64,000 nt of DNA from Porphyra umbilicalis (Eukaryota; Rhodophyta; Bangiophyceae; Bangiales; Bangiaceae): the NCBI GenBank assembly GCA_002049455.2, contig KV918997.1, positions 1 through 64,000 on the forward strand, given 5' to 3'. The first letter of the stretch is position 1. Every line of letters begins with the position of its first letter. This document shows, in pieces, positions 11,099 through 22,734 of this stretch. The translations under genes and the position numbers were made by a program. The notes beneath the pieces were generated by a model. That model ran no database searches. It saw only the letters and a list, made by a program, of their open reading frames with translations, and was not told the DNA's origin.

Positions 11099-12880
11099 TC
11101 CGCCCCGGCCGGGGACCCCGCTTCCTCTTCCCCTTCCGCTTCTGCTGACCCTCACCAGTCTCCCTCGCCCCCCCTCACTACCGATATCGGGCGGCAGGGC
11201 ACCCTTCTTCGCACTTTCTTTGACGGTGTAGAGTCGCTCGTCGACGTGGCGGACCTCTCAAGCGCCACTGCCTTCTTCTTGGCCCTCGGGGGCTCTACAA
11301 GTGCGAATGGCGTGCTGGTGCAAGGCCTTACCCTGTCGACGGACGCTCCGCAGGCCCTCCCAACTCCACCCTGTCCCTTTGGTGAGCAGCGGCGGCTGGC
11401 ACTGCCTGCCGCGCTCTCGGCCGCTGTGCTACCGGCGGGCGCCGGCGCCGACCGTGCTGACTGCGCTGGTGGGAGGGACCAAGAGCGGCGGCGAGTTGCG
11501 TGGGCGTACCTTGGAGGCAGCCGGGCTGGGCGGGCGAGGACTGGCAGAGAAGAACGCTTGTCTGTTTCCATCCGCCCCGCCCGCGTAGTGGTGCTTCCCC
11601 ATGTCGGCGGCGACCTGCGGCGCGTTTGCCAGCTGCTGGTGGGTGGCATCAGGGTCTTCCTCACGGGGCCCCCGGGGTGCGCCAAGTCGCACTTGGTCAA
11701 CGAGGCGGTGGAGCTGATGCGTGATGCCGGTCTGTCCGTCGCCGCTTGCGCCAGCACGGGCGTCACCGCTACCTTGGTCAGCGGCACGACCGTACACTCC
11801 TGGGCAGGCTTCTGCAATGGGGACGCGGATGTCAAGTCGCCGCTGCAGACAGTATTAAACGAGGTCATTCCCTTTGCCGCCAAGGCGCGGATGTGCGCCT
11901 CGATGGTGCTCGTCATTGACGAGGTAGGCGCTCTTTCTTCGGACTTCATGACGCGGCTCGACGAGGCGTTGCGAGCGGTGCGACGGCGGTCGTCCCCCTT
12001 TGGCGGGTTGACCCTACTCACCGCGGGGGCCTTCTTGCAGCTCTCACCGCTGCGGGGCTCGTACGCCTTTCTGAGCGATGCGTGGCAAGACGCGCTCGCG
12101 AACCGTGCTGTCGTCCTCAAGGCACATTGGCGCCACATGCAGGACACGAGGCTGCTAAGCCTCCTGTTGCGCCTCCGCAAGGGGCGCCACACCGCCGCCG
12201 ATATGGTGCTGCTGGCCACCCGTAGCACCGCCGTGGCGCCGCCCGGCGTCATTTGCCTCTTCTGTCACAAGGCAGACGCTGATGCAAAGAACGAGGAGGA
12301 GCTTTTGGGGCTCGCGGGGGAGTCAGTGATGCTCACCGCGGTCGACAAGGCGCACGCCAAGTACTTGCCGCTGGCCCTGGCCACGACGCTGCGAAACTCC
12401 GCCGTCAAGCTCCTGCCGGTGCTGACTTTGCGGTTGGACGCAGAAGTGGCCGTGCCAACGAGTTGTTTGGCGGGGCAGGGCGTGCCGTGCGGCTCGCGGG
12501 GCGTGGTCACGAGCTTTCGCGCAGTCGGCAACCGCCGCTACCCGCGGGTGCGCTTCCAGCTGCCGAGTCGTGGCGACAAGACGCTTGACGTCATCCCGTC
12601 TTTGGTGCACACCGTCGCCCTCGATGGCGCGACTTGGTCTTCCACGCGGAGCCAGGTGCCTCTGATGCTGGCGTGGGCTTCTACAATCCACGCGGCACAG
12701 GGCTGGACGCTGCAAGAGGCTACCGTAGACTTGACGTTCGCCTTTGCCACTGGCCAAGCTCTGTCGGGGTTGTCTCGGACCCCTGCTTTGGAGCGTCTCC
12801 ATATCATTGGGTTCGATGAGGACAGGATCATAGTAGATGGCACGGCCTTGGCCTTCCATGAGTCTCTGGCTGACTTCTAG
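11099..12880 (+). CDS. PIF1-like superfamily 1 DNA helicase
   Basis: ATP-dependent 5'-3' DNA helicase of the Pif1/RecD-like type. Motifs in order: Walker A GPPGCAKS (11665-11688), motif Ia with STGVTATLV and VHSWAGF, Walker B VLVIDEVGALS (near 11,910), motif III LTAGAFLQLSPL, the GSRGVVTSF segment typical of the Pif1 2B region, WASTIHAAQGWTL (motif V) and GQALSGLSR (motif VI). The helicase core is therefore complete. The Walker A is GPPGCAKS rather than the usual GxAGTGKS. The frame is open from 11,099, but the first conserved part has no upstream ATG, so a 5' exon is likely missing from this call. The segment at 10,957-11,095 in the same frame (VFDLAGLSTADMSRR...) reads like coding sequence and may belong to the gene. 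Cellular Pif1 is less likely given the mobile-element surroundings. Confidence 0.82.
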   Translation, partial: SAPAGDPASSSPSASADPHQSPSPPLTTDIGRQGTLLRTFFDGVESLVDVADLSSATAFFLALGGSTSANGVLVQGLTLSTDAPQALPTPPCPFGEQRRLALPAALSAAVLPAGAGADRADCAGGRDQERRRVAWAYLGGSRAGRARTGREERLSVSIRPARVVVLPHVGGDLRRVCQLLVGGIRVFLTGPPGCAKSHLVNEAVELMRDAGLSVAACASTGVTATLVSGTTVHSWAGFCNGDADVKSPLQTVLNEVIPFAAKARMCASMVLVIDEVGALSSDFMTRLDEALRAVRRRSSPFGGLTLLTAGAFLQLSPLRGSYAFLSDAWQDALANRAVVLKAHWRHMQDTRLLSLLLRLRKGRHTAADMVLLATRSTAVAPPGVICLFCHKADADAKNEEELLGLAGESVMLTAVDKAHAKYLPLALATTLRNSAVKLLPVLTLRLDAEVAVPTSCLAGQGVPCGSRGVVTSFRAVGNRRYPRVRFQLPSRGDKTLDVIPSLVHTVALDGATWSSTRSQVPLMLAWASTIHAAQGWTLQEATVDLTFAFATGQALSGLSRTPALERLHIIGFDEDRIIVDGTALAFHESLADF

Positions 12881-14766
12881 TAAAACGTGGTGCGTTTGCT
12901 CCCGTTTGTTGCGACCACTCTACCTACCTCCTGGCACGGTCGGGTCGTAGTGCTCAAGCGCTGACCTTGAGGCAACTCCGTTGCCTTGTCTCTGTGTGTG
13001 CCGATACCAGCAGGAACAAGACTTGAGCGATCGGAGATGTGTAGTAATGGTCGCGAATCTGATACAAATGATTCTGCTGCAGACACAACCCCACCCCCTT
13101 CTCTACACCCGCCCCACTTGACCCCGTTGTCTCTTGCCGCGCTCATGGAGGTGGCCGCCGGCGCTTCTCCGTCCCGTTACCACTCGCTAAGCATCGGCCA
13201 GTCACTTGCACTGTCGGCCCGCCTCCTTCATCGGTCCCGCCACCGCCCACCCACTCCCGGAGCCGCCCCGCGCGACGTCACCTGCGGTCGGTCGCTGCCC
13301 TCTCGTGCGCTTTCTTCGGCGTCTTCTGATCCCTGACGTTCTCCCCGCTTGCTTCCCGCTCGCTCCTCCATACCTCTGCCTTCTCCCTGGCGGCTGCAGC
13401 CGCCGGCGGCGCCGTTCAATTCCCCCGCCCTCTTCCTCGCTCCCTCTAAGGAACTCTGGGGGCGATGGCCCATCGCAGTGGCCAACGCCGCCACCGTCGC
13501 CGCGCCCCCGTCGCCTGGACGGACGATTCTTTCTAAGGCTACAAAGCACCCCACGAGCATCCAGCGCTTCCTCCCGGCTCTCGCAAGCCGCCCAAGTCCA
13601 TCTTTTTCCCTCGAGCTGCACTGCGGGAGGTGGTGAATACGCTGCTGGATATATGTCCCGACGCCCATGATGGGAGCGACTGTCGGTTTTACCTGCGCAT
13701 TCGTGACAAGATGAACTCTCTGCCCTGCGCTTGTTACACCTCACTTGGCCTGTTTCCCGTTCTTTCAGGTGTCTTCCGTACGCTTGAGGGGGATCCCCCG
13801 CCGACGCAGGAGTTTGCTGTTTTTTTGCCAATGGTGCGTCCTATTGTGCGCAACTTTGGGCTTGGGTGCGTGGCGCGCAACGACGCCGCGCCGTACGACC
13901 AGTGCCAACAGAACTCCCCTGAGGGTCTTGCATGTCGTGTCTGAGTTGCGACCCACCCGTACTTTGATTCAAGCCTGTAGAGCACTCTTGCAAAGTAGGC
14001 TACATCCGTCTTTTCTTCCTTGTTCTGACCCTCCGAGATCCCCCGCCGACCCACCGTTCCCACGACCAGCACGAAAGCCACAAACGACGGCAGCGTCCCC
14101 AACCCGACATTCGCTATGCCCCCCACAGTCCACGCCGCACGCGCCCTTCATCGGGACGTGAAACACGACCTTCCAACGAATGGCCGCCCATACGGCCACA
14201 AAGCCACCAACAAAGACAGCGTCCCCCCCTCGACCCTTCCCCTGAAGCGCCCACCATCGCCGCTGGCGACAAGTTTTCGCCGCCGCTATCTACCCGCACG
14301 GCTTTAACAGACGCTGCCAACGCGGCGGCCTCGTCGGAATTACAGGAGGGACTCGCTTGAGCGGCGAAAAATCGCAGGACTCGGTCTCCAATTGGCTTCG
14401 GTTTCTTATGGCCTGATTGGCGGAGGAGGGCCCTCCCCCTGGCCTAACGCCAGAAGGCGATGCTCCCCGTCCCCATGCCCATAGGCAGCCAGAGAGGGTA
14501 CTGTATTCCTGCCTGCCGCCTCACAGCTGGGAACGCTCCTCGTCGGCCCCGCCCGCCACCCCACCGTGCCCTTGCCACCCGCTCTGTGTGGTACCGATAC
14601 CTCTGACGGCGATTCCCTTGGCTGCTTCTGGCTTCTCCTCTTACCTGTACCACTGCTCCCCCGCCACCGCCCACCTGCCACGAGCGGCGCCCTCCCCCCG
14701 GCCTGACGTGCTCCCTGTCGGCCACGCCACCAGCTCGTTGGCTCTAATTCGTCCCCGCGCCCAACC
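12881..14766. other. Region between helicase and recombinase genes
   Basis: About 1.9 kb. The best coding-like stretch is near 13,600-13,944 (VNTLLDICPDAHDGSDCRFYLRI, then TQEFAVFLPMVRPIVRNFGL), about 100 residues of ordinary composition without a recognised family. The rest is Pro/Ser/Arg-rich. It could hold an accessory gene of the same element. Confidence 0.3.
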
Positions 14767-17269
14767 ATGGACGCCATTATGCGCTCGGTACGCATGGAGG
14801 TGGCCGGTTCTGTCTGGGCCCCGCCGCCTCCCTCCCCTACTGCTGATGGCGCACCGCCTCACGTTTCCTCCTTGCCCAATGCTGGGACCCTGGCAACGTC
14901 CGCTGTACCTTCCGGCCCTCTGGCTGACTTGGGCGCCACCCGATTCGGCTCTCCAGTGCCACTTCTGGCGGCCCCACACGTGGCTGACGGGGCCCTAGTA
15001 GCCTCCGACACGGCACGTGCCGTCCTGGACGCCCTCAAACACCACGAGGAGGGTTTAGAGCGGCGCCTGGCGCTTCCGCAAGCAGCAGAGCAGCAGGAAG
15101 CGCACGTCCGCGCGGTGCCTCCGCCTGCATCGCGCACACAGGCGCAGAGGCGCCAACGGCAAGGACGCGGCACCACCTCAGGCGTTGCGTCGGACGGCGG
15201 CTGTGAGCTGGCGTTCGTGTTTGCTCCCGTGCCAACCGACGCCGCACTCGCGGCCAACACGGACAGGTCTGAGAGCCGCTTCATGCACAAGGTCACTCCC
15301 CACAGGCCGCAGACAATGGCCTCGTTTAAACGCCGGCGCCTTAATGATGAGGGCCAGGCCTGCCCGGGCGCGGCGGAGGGCTCGCTGTCGGGTACAAAAG
15401 CCACCGTAAAGACGTGGGCGACGCGAATCCGTGTCGCCTGTGCTTTCGCCGACTTTGTCGCGCAAAACGTTTGTTGGCATCCCGGCGACCAGCGCCTCAG
15501 AGACGTGGAGCGGGATCGCGGCGTCAAGAAGTTCTTTAGGTGCATGTCACCATTCACCCTGCGCGTCATCCTCCCTTTATTCTCCGAAGCCGCAAGCGGG
15601 GGCAGGCTGTAGCCGGCGGCGGGCGCGAGGCGGGCGTTGGCGGAAAGCCGCTTACAGCTGTGACGCTTAAGGACTACACGAACGGGCTGACCTTCCTCTT
15701 TGCAGAAGCGCACGGCGTGCAGACCCTTGTGGTTGACTGCAGCTGTCGCACTTCGCCATGGCAGGCCAAGGGCCAGGTAGAATTAGACAAGGAGGAGGAG
15801 ATGCGCGCGGACCCCGGCACCTGCTTTGGCAACCCGATGACAACCGACGAGCTCCGGAACTTCCGCGGTGCTACAAACAAGGAAGCGCGCATCAACGGCG
15901 AGCGGTCGCTCTCTGCAGCCGCTGTTACTCCTGAGGTCATGCGCGCGCTCCACAGCGAGCTGTGGGCGCGGCACGCTCCCGCCGTCCCGGCGTTGGTAGA
16001 TGTCACCGAGGCAGCTGCAACCCCTTCCGCAGAGGCGACCGAGCAGCGGCACGTCTACACGCCGCCTTCGGATGCCGATGCCGACCAGCTGACCTACATC
16101 TTTTACTTCATGCTCTTCATCTCCATCGGGCGGCCGGTTACCGTTACGGACCTTAAGTTTGAGGATGTGCTCTTTCCAGATATGAGGATGGCCGAGAACC
16201 AGGAGTTCTTCAACAGGTACGTTATTCTCTGCTCCTGTGCATTGTTTACTTTGGTGGGCTGGAAAGCCCATGATGCGCGTAACGTGTTGGCCATTGTGTC
16301 TGCCCTTTGACAGTTTTCCTGACGTTCTTGACCAGCCGCTGTCGGTTCCCTATCGTCCCAGATTTCCTCTCTGTACCGAAGTCGGTATCCATCACTTTGC
16401 AATGGGATTCTCGTTTCGTTGTGTGCCCCCAACCTTTCCACTTGTACAGACACAAGCACCACAGATTCTTAAACGTGTGCCTTCATGTCTTCAAGACGGG
16501 CACGGGCACTACGGACCCCCTGTGGATACGCTTCTATAGCTATTTTTCTCAGGTCACGGCCGCAGACGAGGCCGAAATCGGCCAGTCGGCGTACGTACAC
16601 TGCAACAGCGAGCACCTGAACTTCCCCCAGCTGTTCAACGGCTTGGTGCACTTCGCGTGCTCGGCGCCAGGCGTTGGTGCCGACGTCAACCGGATCGGCC
16701 AGCAGCACCTCTTCCCTAGCCTGCTGCAGAGAAGTGTGAGGGGAACGGCGGCGTTGTTTAAGAAGCGGACGGAGACCGGAGTCAACGGCCGCTTCTTAGC
16801 AGACCTGTCGCGCATCGGGCGGCCCTACATTAATGGGGAGCGAGCCTGCCGCCTTGATGCCTTTCGCCGCGGCGTCGCCCAAGCGTTGCTCAACGCAACC
16901 GGTCTCTTCGAGCAGGTCATGGGCTTGGGCGGATGGCGGCCCGACTCCAGCTCTTTCTTCATGTACATCACCGCCATGAACAGCCGCGGTACCCTGCGTT
17001 CGACTTTACGATCGTTCCGCGTGGACGAAGTGACACAGCTAGTCGCGCAGGTCATGGCGACTTACAACCAGTGGACGGCAGCGGTGGTGCGTGATTTGTC
17101 AGCGCGCGTCCTAAAGCAGGATGGCGGTAATGACGAGGAGCGCGTCGCCAAGATGGAGGCCAAGCACGTGAAGAAGCTGTGCTCTATTATCTGCCAGTGT
17201 GTCTTGGTTTTGCGTCAGGGGGCGGGCGAAGTGGACGGTCTGACGGGTGATGATGAGGATAGTGAGTGA
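14767..17269 (+). CDS. Crypton-like tyrosine recombinase
   Basis: Site-specific recombinase expected to cut and rejoin DNA through a covalent tyrosine. Catalytic-domain features: ISIGRPVTVTDLKFEDV (first Arg near 16,128), the GTGTT strand turn after a spliced junction, then DAFRRG (16856-16873) where the second catalytic Arg sits, GGW (near 16,928) and the nucleophile Tyr in FMYI (16964-16966). This R...RRG...GGW...Y order is that of Crypton and related eukaryotic recombinases. The usual His of HxxR is Asp here. An intron at 16,217-16,449 has a GTACGT donor and a CAG acceptor and joins codons exactly. A second intron between about 15,540 and 15,660 is needed but its borders are not fixed. The N-terminal 250 residues are basic and Pro-rich, and the C-terminus is acidic. 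No reverse transcriptase accompanies it, which argues against a DIRS/Ngaro origin. Confidence 0.75.
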
Positions 17270-18254
17270 GCGTGCTTACCTGGTCAATTGCCAAGCTTTG
17301 CTTGATGTTTTCTCTATCCCCTATGCTGTCACATGACCGTTCTCCAGCAAAAGAAATATGACCGCGCCACTGTAGAGAAAAAGGCAAAAGCTCGTCCCTG
17401 TGGCAGAGACTCCCGTCTCATCTGTGTTGCTGTCTTCCTCGTATGCTTGAGCTGACGTTATAGTAGGTAAATTTCGTTAGTTGCGAATGCTCAAGTATCA
17501 CCCACCCTCGAAATACACTCCCGTACATCAGAAAGTATCTACACTGCCCGTCCTTGAGCAGTGCGGAGCGTCGCTTGGCACAGCGCACATCACCTAGGCC
17601 TCGGGATGTGCAACTGGGTCACATGTCAAAACCGCTTGAACCAGTTTTTAGCTCAGCCAGTAACCGGTTTGAAACCGGTTTTATTTACGGCTTAGAATTT
17701 GAGTACTTCTTGTAATGTTGTGCTCCCGCGTGGCGTTGCTGTGCTCACTTGACCAATCACCGCATTCAGTTCTGCGAGGCACGCCGGACGGGGACCGGCC
17801 TATCGATCCAAATGCATTCGCCTGCCGGGCCTCCGTCAGGGTTGCTGGCGCTCGAGGGGGGGGGAGGCAGAGGGCGCTCCGGCACCTTGCACAGGGGTTG
17901 CGGACGGCTGCGTTGCAATCCTGGGGACTGGTGGCTTGCTTTGCGCTGCTAGCACTCGTGTGTGTGAATAGTCTCGAGATCTGCTCGTGTTGCCTAGACG
18001 CGCTTTCATCGACTGGGGTGGGTTTCCTTCATCGCCGAGAGTCGACGGCGCCCACCACGTTCCAGCGGCGCGGCCGACCGGGTGCACTCGCTCTCCGATT
18101 CACACCGACGCTGCCTCCGTGTCACGGTAGGTCGCGCCTCCGCACAGTCTCTTATTCCCTTCGTGGTGGCTGGTGGTTCACTAGCAATGAGAAATGGGAC
18201 GGTGGGTCGAGCAGTAGGGCACTGCGGGGAGGGTTCTCGAGTGGCTTTGTTCCT
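17270..18254. other. No supported gene
   Basis: AT-richer DNA (17.3-17.7 kb) after the recombinase gene, including a short repeat of AACCGGTTT-type motifs near 17,660. It is followed by mixed sequence with no recognised coding domain. Confidence 0.45.
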
Positions 18255-18602
18255 TCAGCGTGCAAGCACCGGCGGATACCTTATTGTGACATGCGTGGAT
18301 GGTTCCCGTCGTTGTTTTGAGTTAATGGCATTCGTCACCCACTCGCTGGCCAGCGACGTCCACATGTCGGTGTTCACATGACACACAGACACGCAATCAA
18401 GCGCCGCCCGTTCTTCGTCGTGTAGCGCCTGGGAGCGAGATGACGTGGCGCGGGAGAGGGTGGACCGGGAGAGGGTGGTCAGCCGGGGATTGGCTTCTGC
18501 GATTATTGCAACGTAATTGGGGTCCTCGACGAGCGACTCGGGGCTTAGCGAGGAGATGAACATGTCGAATTGCTTGGAGTAGAATGCCCGCTGCGTGGAG
18601 AG
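18255..18602 (-). pseudogene. hAT transposase fragment
   Basis: The minus strand reads FYSKQFDMFISSLSPESLVE, then AEANPRLTTLSRSTLSRA and VNTDMWTSLASEWV. The order matches the start of the hAT transposase catalytic region: an F-rich helix, an NPR..PSR-like segment, and the D.WTS strand that carries the first catalytic Asp. Only about 115 residues remain. The insertion domain and the C-terminal dimerisation motif are absent in the kilobase downstream. A hAT-type element with a clean target duplication lies at 47,281-50,757, but I could not link the two by sequence. Confidence 0.55.
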
Positions 18603-19532
18603 GGGTCGTGAGTACGGCTTGGATGACTACCCGTCTGTGTTGAGCACACCGAGCGTGGTTGGTGCCATGCGGACGTCGTCGCCGCCGCTGTGAACGAGGC
18701 AACTACATTTCACCGCTGCACGCGGGTGGGGCGGCTGACGTCTTGGATTTTCTGGTGGCGGGGATGGCCGCGGCGGCGGCGGTGGGGGTGGGAGTCGTCC
18801 CCGACGCGACCTACCTGGCAAAAGCAACGGGCGGAGGCACACGGGGGCGGACGTGGTCATGTCGAATTGGTTGATGGCGCGGGTGGCGACGGCCATGACC
18901 AGGCCTCCCGCACCCGCCCGAGGCACGGCCGCCACCAGCCGGCGTCCGACGCGGTGCTGTTGTCAGCTGCCCCCACCACGATCGGAGGCCGGAGCGGCGG
19001 CGCTGCTGCCGGGCGGGGTCGCCGGACTAAGGGGCAGCAATGAACAGCAAAGCAGGCGGTATTGTTTGAGCTGCTGGACATAAGGGTAGCGGCGGCCACG
19101 ATGCGGGCGGTGAGCAAAGATTGGCGGCCGTCGGCCGCTGTCCCGGTAGTAGGCATCGTCGCCGCAGCCGCCGGCGACGCCGGGAACAAGGGGAGGAGAC
19201 AAGCAGCAGAGGAGGCGGTTGTGTCAGACCTGTTTATTATGGGGGTGGTGGTGGCGGCTGCGCTGGTGGTGCGCCAAGGTTGACGCCCAGCGGCGAATGC
19301 ACTGGTAGTGGGTGTAACCTCAGGCTGACTAAGTCCTCTTGGAGTGGTTTCTGGCTGTGTGTGCGAGGAGCCGCAAGCGTGTGCCTTTGTCTCTTGCCAT
19401 TCTTCGGCAGAAGGCTTTGCAGGTTGGGCGTCCCGTCATGGCCTTGTGAACGTTGCTCTGCATGGTAGCGGCGCTTCGGCCAACGTGTAGGAGGCGGCTG
19501 AGTGCATGGCAGCCATCCGCTAGCAGCTTTAG
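18603..19532. other. Spacer before the pogo-type transposase
   Basis: About 0.9 kb of GC-rich sequence in which the N-terminal DNA-binding part of the downstream transposase would be expected. I find no helix-turn-helix or CENP-B-like domain, so that part is lost or unrecognisable. Confidence 0.4.
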
Positions 19533-20475
19533 GGTGTTGATGTCGACCTGATCTACAACGTCGACAAGACCGGTTTGCTCTACCGGGGGCTACCGTCGCG
19601 TTCATACGTGCCCTCGGAGGACCGCCGCACTGCACGTGGCTCGAAGGCGATGAAGAGGAAGGACCGAGTCACCTTGACTCTCTGCTGCAACGCGACGGGT
19701 ACCCACAAGGAGCCGGTCACGATGATTGGCGAGGTAGCTCAGCCGATGTGCTTCCAAGGCGAGGGCAACGCGAGCCCGCTGCCGTACTTCTCGCAGAAGT
19801 CGGCTTGGACTAACGCTTCTGTCTTCAAGCGCTGGTTCGAAGAGGTGTTCGTGCCGGCGGTTCAAGCGCGCACCACGCACCATGTCTACTTGATTGGACA
19901 ACCTTGGCTGCAATAGCTCCATCTCGCACCCGCAGGTCATTATCATCGAGCTGCCCCCGAACACGACCGCTGTGTACCAGCCGCTGGATGCCGGCATCAT
20001 CGTGCTCCTGAAGAACCGGTACAAGAAGCGGCTTCTTTACCGCGTTGTCTGCAACTTGGACTCCCTTCTGCACAATGGGGCCGCCGAACCTCGAGTTGCA
20101 CGCGGTGGGGGCCTCGACGAGGGGGGCCAAGCTCACCTGCGAGATGCGCCCAAGTTCATTGTCGAGGAGTGGGATGAGATTCTTGGGGACCAGATCATGC
20201 GCTGCTGGTTGAAGGCGGATTGCCTGCCCACTGAAGCAGTTGCTCGTCTGAGGCTCCAGCTGGGCGACATTCAAGTTGTGGCCGAGCCGGCCGACATGGA
20301 TGTGTCCCACTTGGTGGCCATGACGGCCAATACCTCCCTGGAGCATGAGTTTGACGGCCTCAGTGGCCAGGAACAGGTCCTGGCGGTGCGGCGCTGGCTG
20401 ACGGCAGAGACTGATGTTGAGGCCATTGAACAGACGGTTCATATGGTCTTGACCTGGGGGGATGATGAGGAGTGA
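19533..20475 (+). pseudogene. pogo/Tigger-type DDE transposase, N-truncated
   Basis: Cut-and-paste transposase of the pogo branch (DDE_1 domain). The recognised part begins right after a TTTAG that may be a splice acceptor: DLIYNVDKTGLLYR (first Asp), KDRVTLTLCCNATG, a WF..VFVPAV helix, LDNLGCNSS (second Asp) and IIIELPPNTTAVYQPLDAGI (third Asp, about 29 residues on). The block before LDN and the block from LDN onward are one base out of frame, near 19,893. The DNA-binding half is missing upstream. The C-terminal tail is acidic and ends WGDDEE. The copy is therefore dead as it stands. No terminal inverted repeats were found around it. Confidence 0.8.
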
Positions 20476-21561
20476 TAGCGTAGAGGCGGGGTGGGAGGCA
20501 TGTGAGTGTGATCACGTTTATTGCGTAGTCAATCAAATATTTGATTTATTTCTCGCCGAGATCCTTGTAGGTCCTGCCAGTCGTACTCTTTTCTCCATGT
20601 TGGGGTACTGGATTCGTACGATTGCTACGGATCCGCAAGTCGGCAGATGCTCGCATAAGTCGCTCCTGACAGTGTACACAAATGGCAGTGGATATAACTG
20701 AATAATGCCTGTACACCCTTTGCGCACCCCAGTAGTGTGGTACCTTTTCGAGACGATGATGTCTTTCAAAGATTGAGCGCTTCTTTGGATGATTGTGAAT
20801 TGCTGATGAACTCTGTTACTCTGTTACAAGTCTGTTACAAGTCTGACCTGAGGTGCTCGAACGCCCCCCTCTTCACACTATTGAAAGCTGGGCAGAGAAG
20901 GGGAGTGTCAGACCTTCGACGAGGCAGCAGTCGACTTGAGATGAACCTTCTCGGCCCCCCTTGCTCAACCGCCGCAGCAGATCCGCCTTAACAATCTCGA
21001 CGGCGACGCTCGACGCGCGACGCGCGGCCCGTGCTGTGCGGCGCACACGTGGTCACGTGGTGGGCGGCTGCCTCTAAAACAAAGAGGCGCGCCCAGGAGC
21101 CCCGTGTACGCGATGTGCCGCACTGGCGTCTATTGGAAATGGGCGAGGCGCTCGCAACACACGGCCGTTGGAGGGGTGGCGCTGACGTGCTGCGGCAGCG
21201 ACGTGCAGCCCCCGCCGATGCCCCGCACACTTGCCGCGCGGGACGCGCGCTGACGTCGGTGTGCGACGCGCGTGCCAGTGCGAGGGTCCGCGGCCACCCC
21301 CGTGGCCGACCGTGTTGCCGCTTGCGGTGTGATCGCCGCGTTCCCGCCGCGTTGCTACAGCGCTACCTAATTTAGGAGGCGCCACCGCCCCAGTGTTCCA
21401 ACAAGGTTCGTGCGCCATCCCTTCTCTGGCTGCGCTGCCTGCTCTGGCCGTCTCTCCCCTTTCCCCAGGCGGTTTCCGACTGCCTTGTTACCACCCTGTC
21501 CCCGCCCGCTGCTGCATCGTCGAGCCACGTTGCTGCCGGCACGCCCCTCGTGGACGGTACC
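20476..21561. other. Spacer and MBL gene upstream region
   Basis: The first half (20.5-20.9 kb) is AT-richer with a short 11-base duplication near 20,820. The second half is GC-rich and leads into the MBL-fold gene. No TATA box or gene is recognised. Confidence 0.4.
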
Positions 21562-22734
21562 ATGTGCCGCCTCGTCGCCGTCGCAGCGGTCGTCCTCCTT
21601 GCGGCAGTCGTCGCTGCCCCCCCCGCCGCCGCCCAGACCAACAACACCTCCTGCGCGGCGGCGCTGGCCACGTGCCTCGCGACGCTCACTCCCGGGTCCA
21701 CGTGCGACCCGCCGCTGCCCGTCCCCCCCACCGAAATCGTGCCCCCCATCCCACCCGCCGGCTACCAGTTGGTCCGCGTCCGCCCAGACGTGGCCGCCTT
21801 CCTCGACGGCGCCTTCACCTCCCTCATCGTCACCGACGATGCCAAGCGCACGGTCGTGCTCGTCGACGCGCCCGACTCGTCACCCGACTCGGGGGCGGCG
21901 AGCGCCGCCAACAACAGCGCGGGCACCCGCCTCGTCGCGGCGCTCGGCGAGGTGCTCGGCGCCGCTGTGCCGTCCGCCGTGCACCTCGTCTACTCCCACG
22001 CGCACCTCGACCACCTCGGCGCAGCGTCACGCGTCGCATACCACGTGGCTCGCACCTTCCCAGCAGCGACACTCACGGTGTGGGGCACACGTGAGACGGC
22101 GGCGGTGGTCGCCCGCTCCATCACCCGCCGCGCCGTCGCGCCGACGCGCCTCGTGCGCCCCGTCGGGGTGACACGCATTGCCGTCGGCGGCGCCACGGTC
22201 GTCGACCTGTACGTCGTCGGCGGACACACCGAGACGGACCTCGCCGTCCACATCCCGCCGGCGGGCGCCCGCCCGGGCGTGTTGCACCATGTCGACGTTG
22301 TTTTCCCGGGGTGGGCGCCGCCCTTTACGCTCGCAATTGCCGTCGACGTGCGCCGCTTCGCGACCGTGCACCGGGACTTGCTCGCCCTCGAATGGGAGGT
22401 GTTTAGTGGCGGCCACCTGACACGCCTCGGTGGGCGGGCGGATGTGGTGGCGAGCCGCTCGTACGCGACAGATCTCCGCTCCGCCGCCGCCGTTGCCGTT
22501 GCGACGGTCGACGGGGCGGCGCTCGGCGCCGCGGGCATTGGCGCCGTGGGGGACCCCGCATCGCCCGTGTTTGGCAACAGCTGGTGGGCCGTCGACCGCG
22601 TCCTCCGCCGCCTGCAGCGCGACGCGTGCGCGCGGGCACTGCTCCGCAAGTGGGGGTGCGTGCTGGCGGGCCTCGACATTATGGTGTTGGACAATTGTTA
22701 CGCGGCGGTGACGGCCGTCATTGTGGAAGAGTGA
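21562..22734 (+). CDS. Secreted metallo-beta-lactamase-fold hydrolase
   Basis: Predicted secreted zinc hydrolase of the MBL superfamily, substrate unknown. The ATG at 21,562 begins MCRLVAVAAVVLLAAVVAAPPAAAQ, a clear signal peptide. Three cysteines follow in the next 40 residues (SCAAALATCLATLTPGSTC). Metal motifs are complete: VYSHAHLDHLGAA (HxHxDH, near 21,994), VVGGHTETDLAVHIP (His), HVDVVFPGW (Asp) and FSGGHLTRLGG (final His). The gene is intronless and gives 390 residues, typical for a single MBL domain plus a C-terminal helical extension. Its uninterrupted frame contrasts with neighbouring genes, because it lacks long homopolymers. The MBL fold covers lactamases, glyoxalase II, lactonases and others, and nothing here picks one. 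Confidence 0.85.
   Translation: MCRLVAVAAVVLLAAVVAAPPAAAQTNNTSCAAALATCLATLTPGSTCDPPLPVPPTEIVPPIPPAGYQLVRVRPDVAAFLDGAFTSLIVTDDAKRTVVLVDAPDSSPDSGAASAANNSAGTRLVAALGEVLGAAVPSAVHLVYSHAHLDHLGAASRVAYHVARTFPAATLTVWGTRETAAVVARSITRRAVAPTRLVRPVGVTRIAVGGATVVDLYVVGGHTETDLAVHIPPAGARPGVLHHVDVVFPGWAPPFTLAIAVDVRRFATVHRDLLALEWEVFSGGHLTRLGGRADVVASRSYATDLRSAAAVAVATVDGAALGAAGIGAVGDPASPVFGNSWWAVDRVLRRLQRDACARALLRKWGCVLAGLDIMVLDNCYAAVTAVIVEE

Larger units (their letters stand above)
10871..17269 (+). mobile_element. Candidate composite element: PIF1-like helicase plus tyrosine recombinase
   Basis: Two mobile-element-type enzymes lie in the same orientation, with 1.9 kb between the end of the helicase and the recombinase start. 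Terminal repeats were not found, which is normal for Cryptons (they lack TIRs), so the limits given are just the outermost coding signals. I infer one element from shared orientation and closeness. The alternative is two unrelated insertions, for example a Helitron remnant beside a Crypton. No HUH/Rep domain, reverse transcriptase or capsid gene was seen. Confidence 0.42.

Noticed and set aside
11099-12880. Reading the helicase as the host's own Pif1
   Set aside because: It sits beside a tyrosine recombinase and MITEs, lacks a clear own start, and has a divergent Walker A; a mobile-element helicase is more likely, though not proven.
14767-17269. Reading the recombinase as part of a DIRS/Ngaro retroelement
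   Set aside because: No reverse transcriptase or RNase H signature was seen within several kilobases on either strand.
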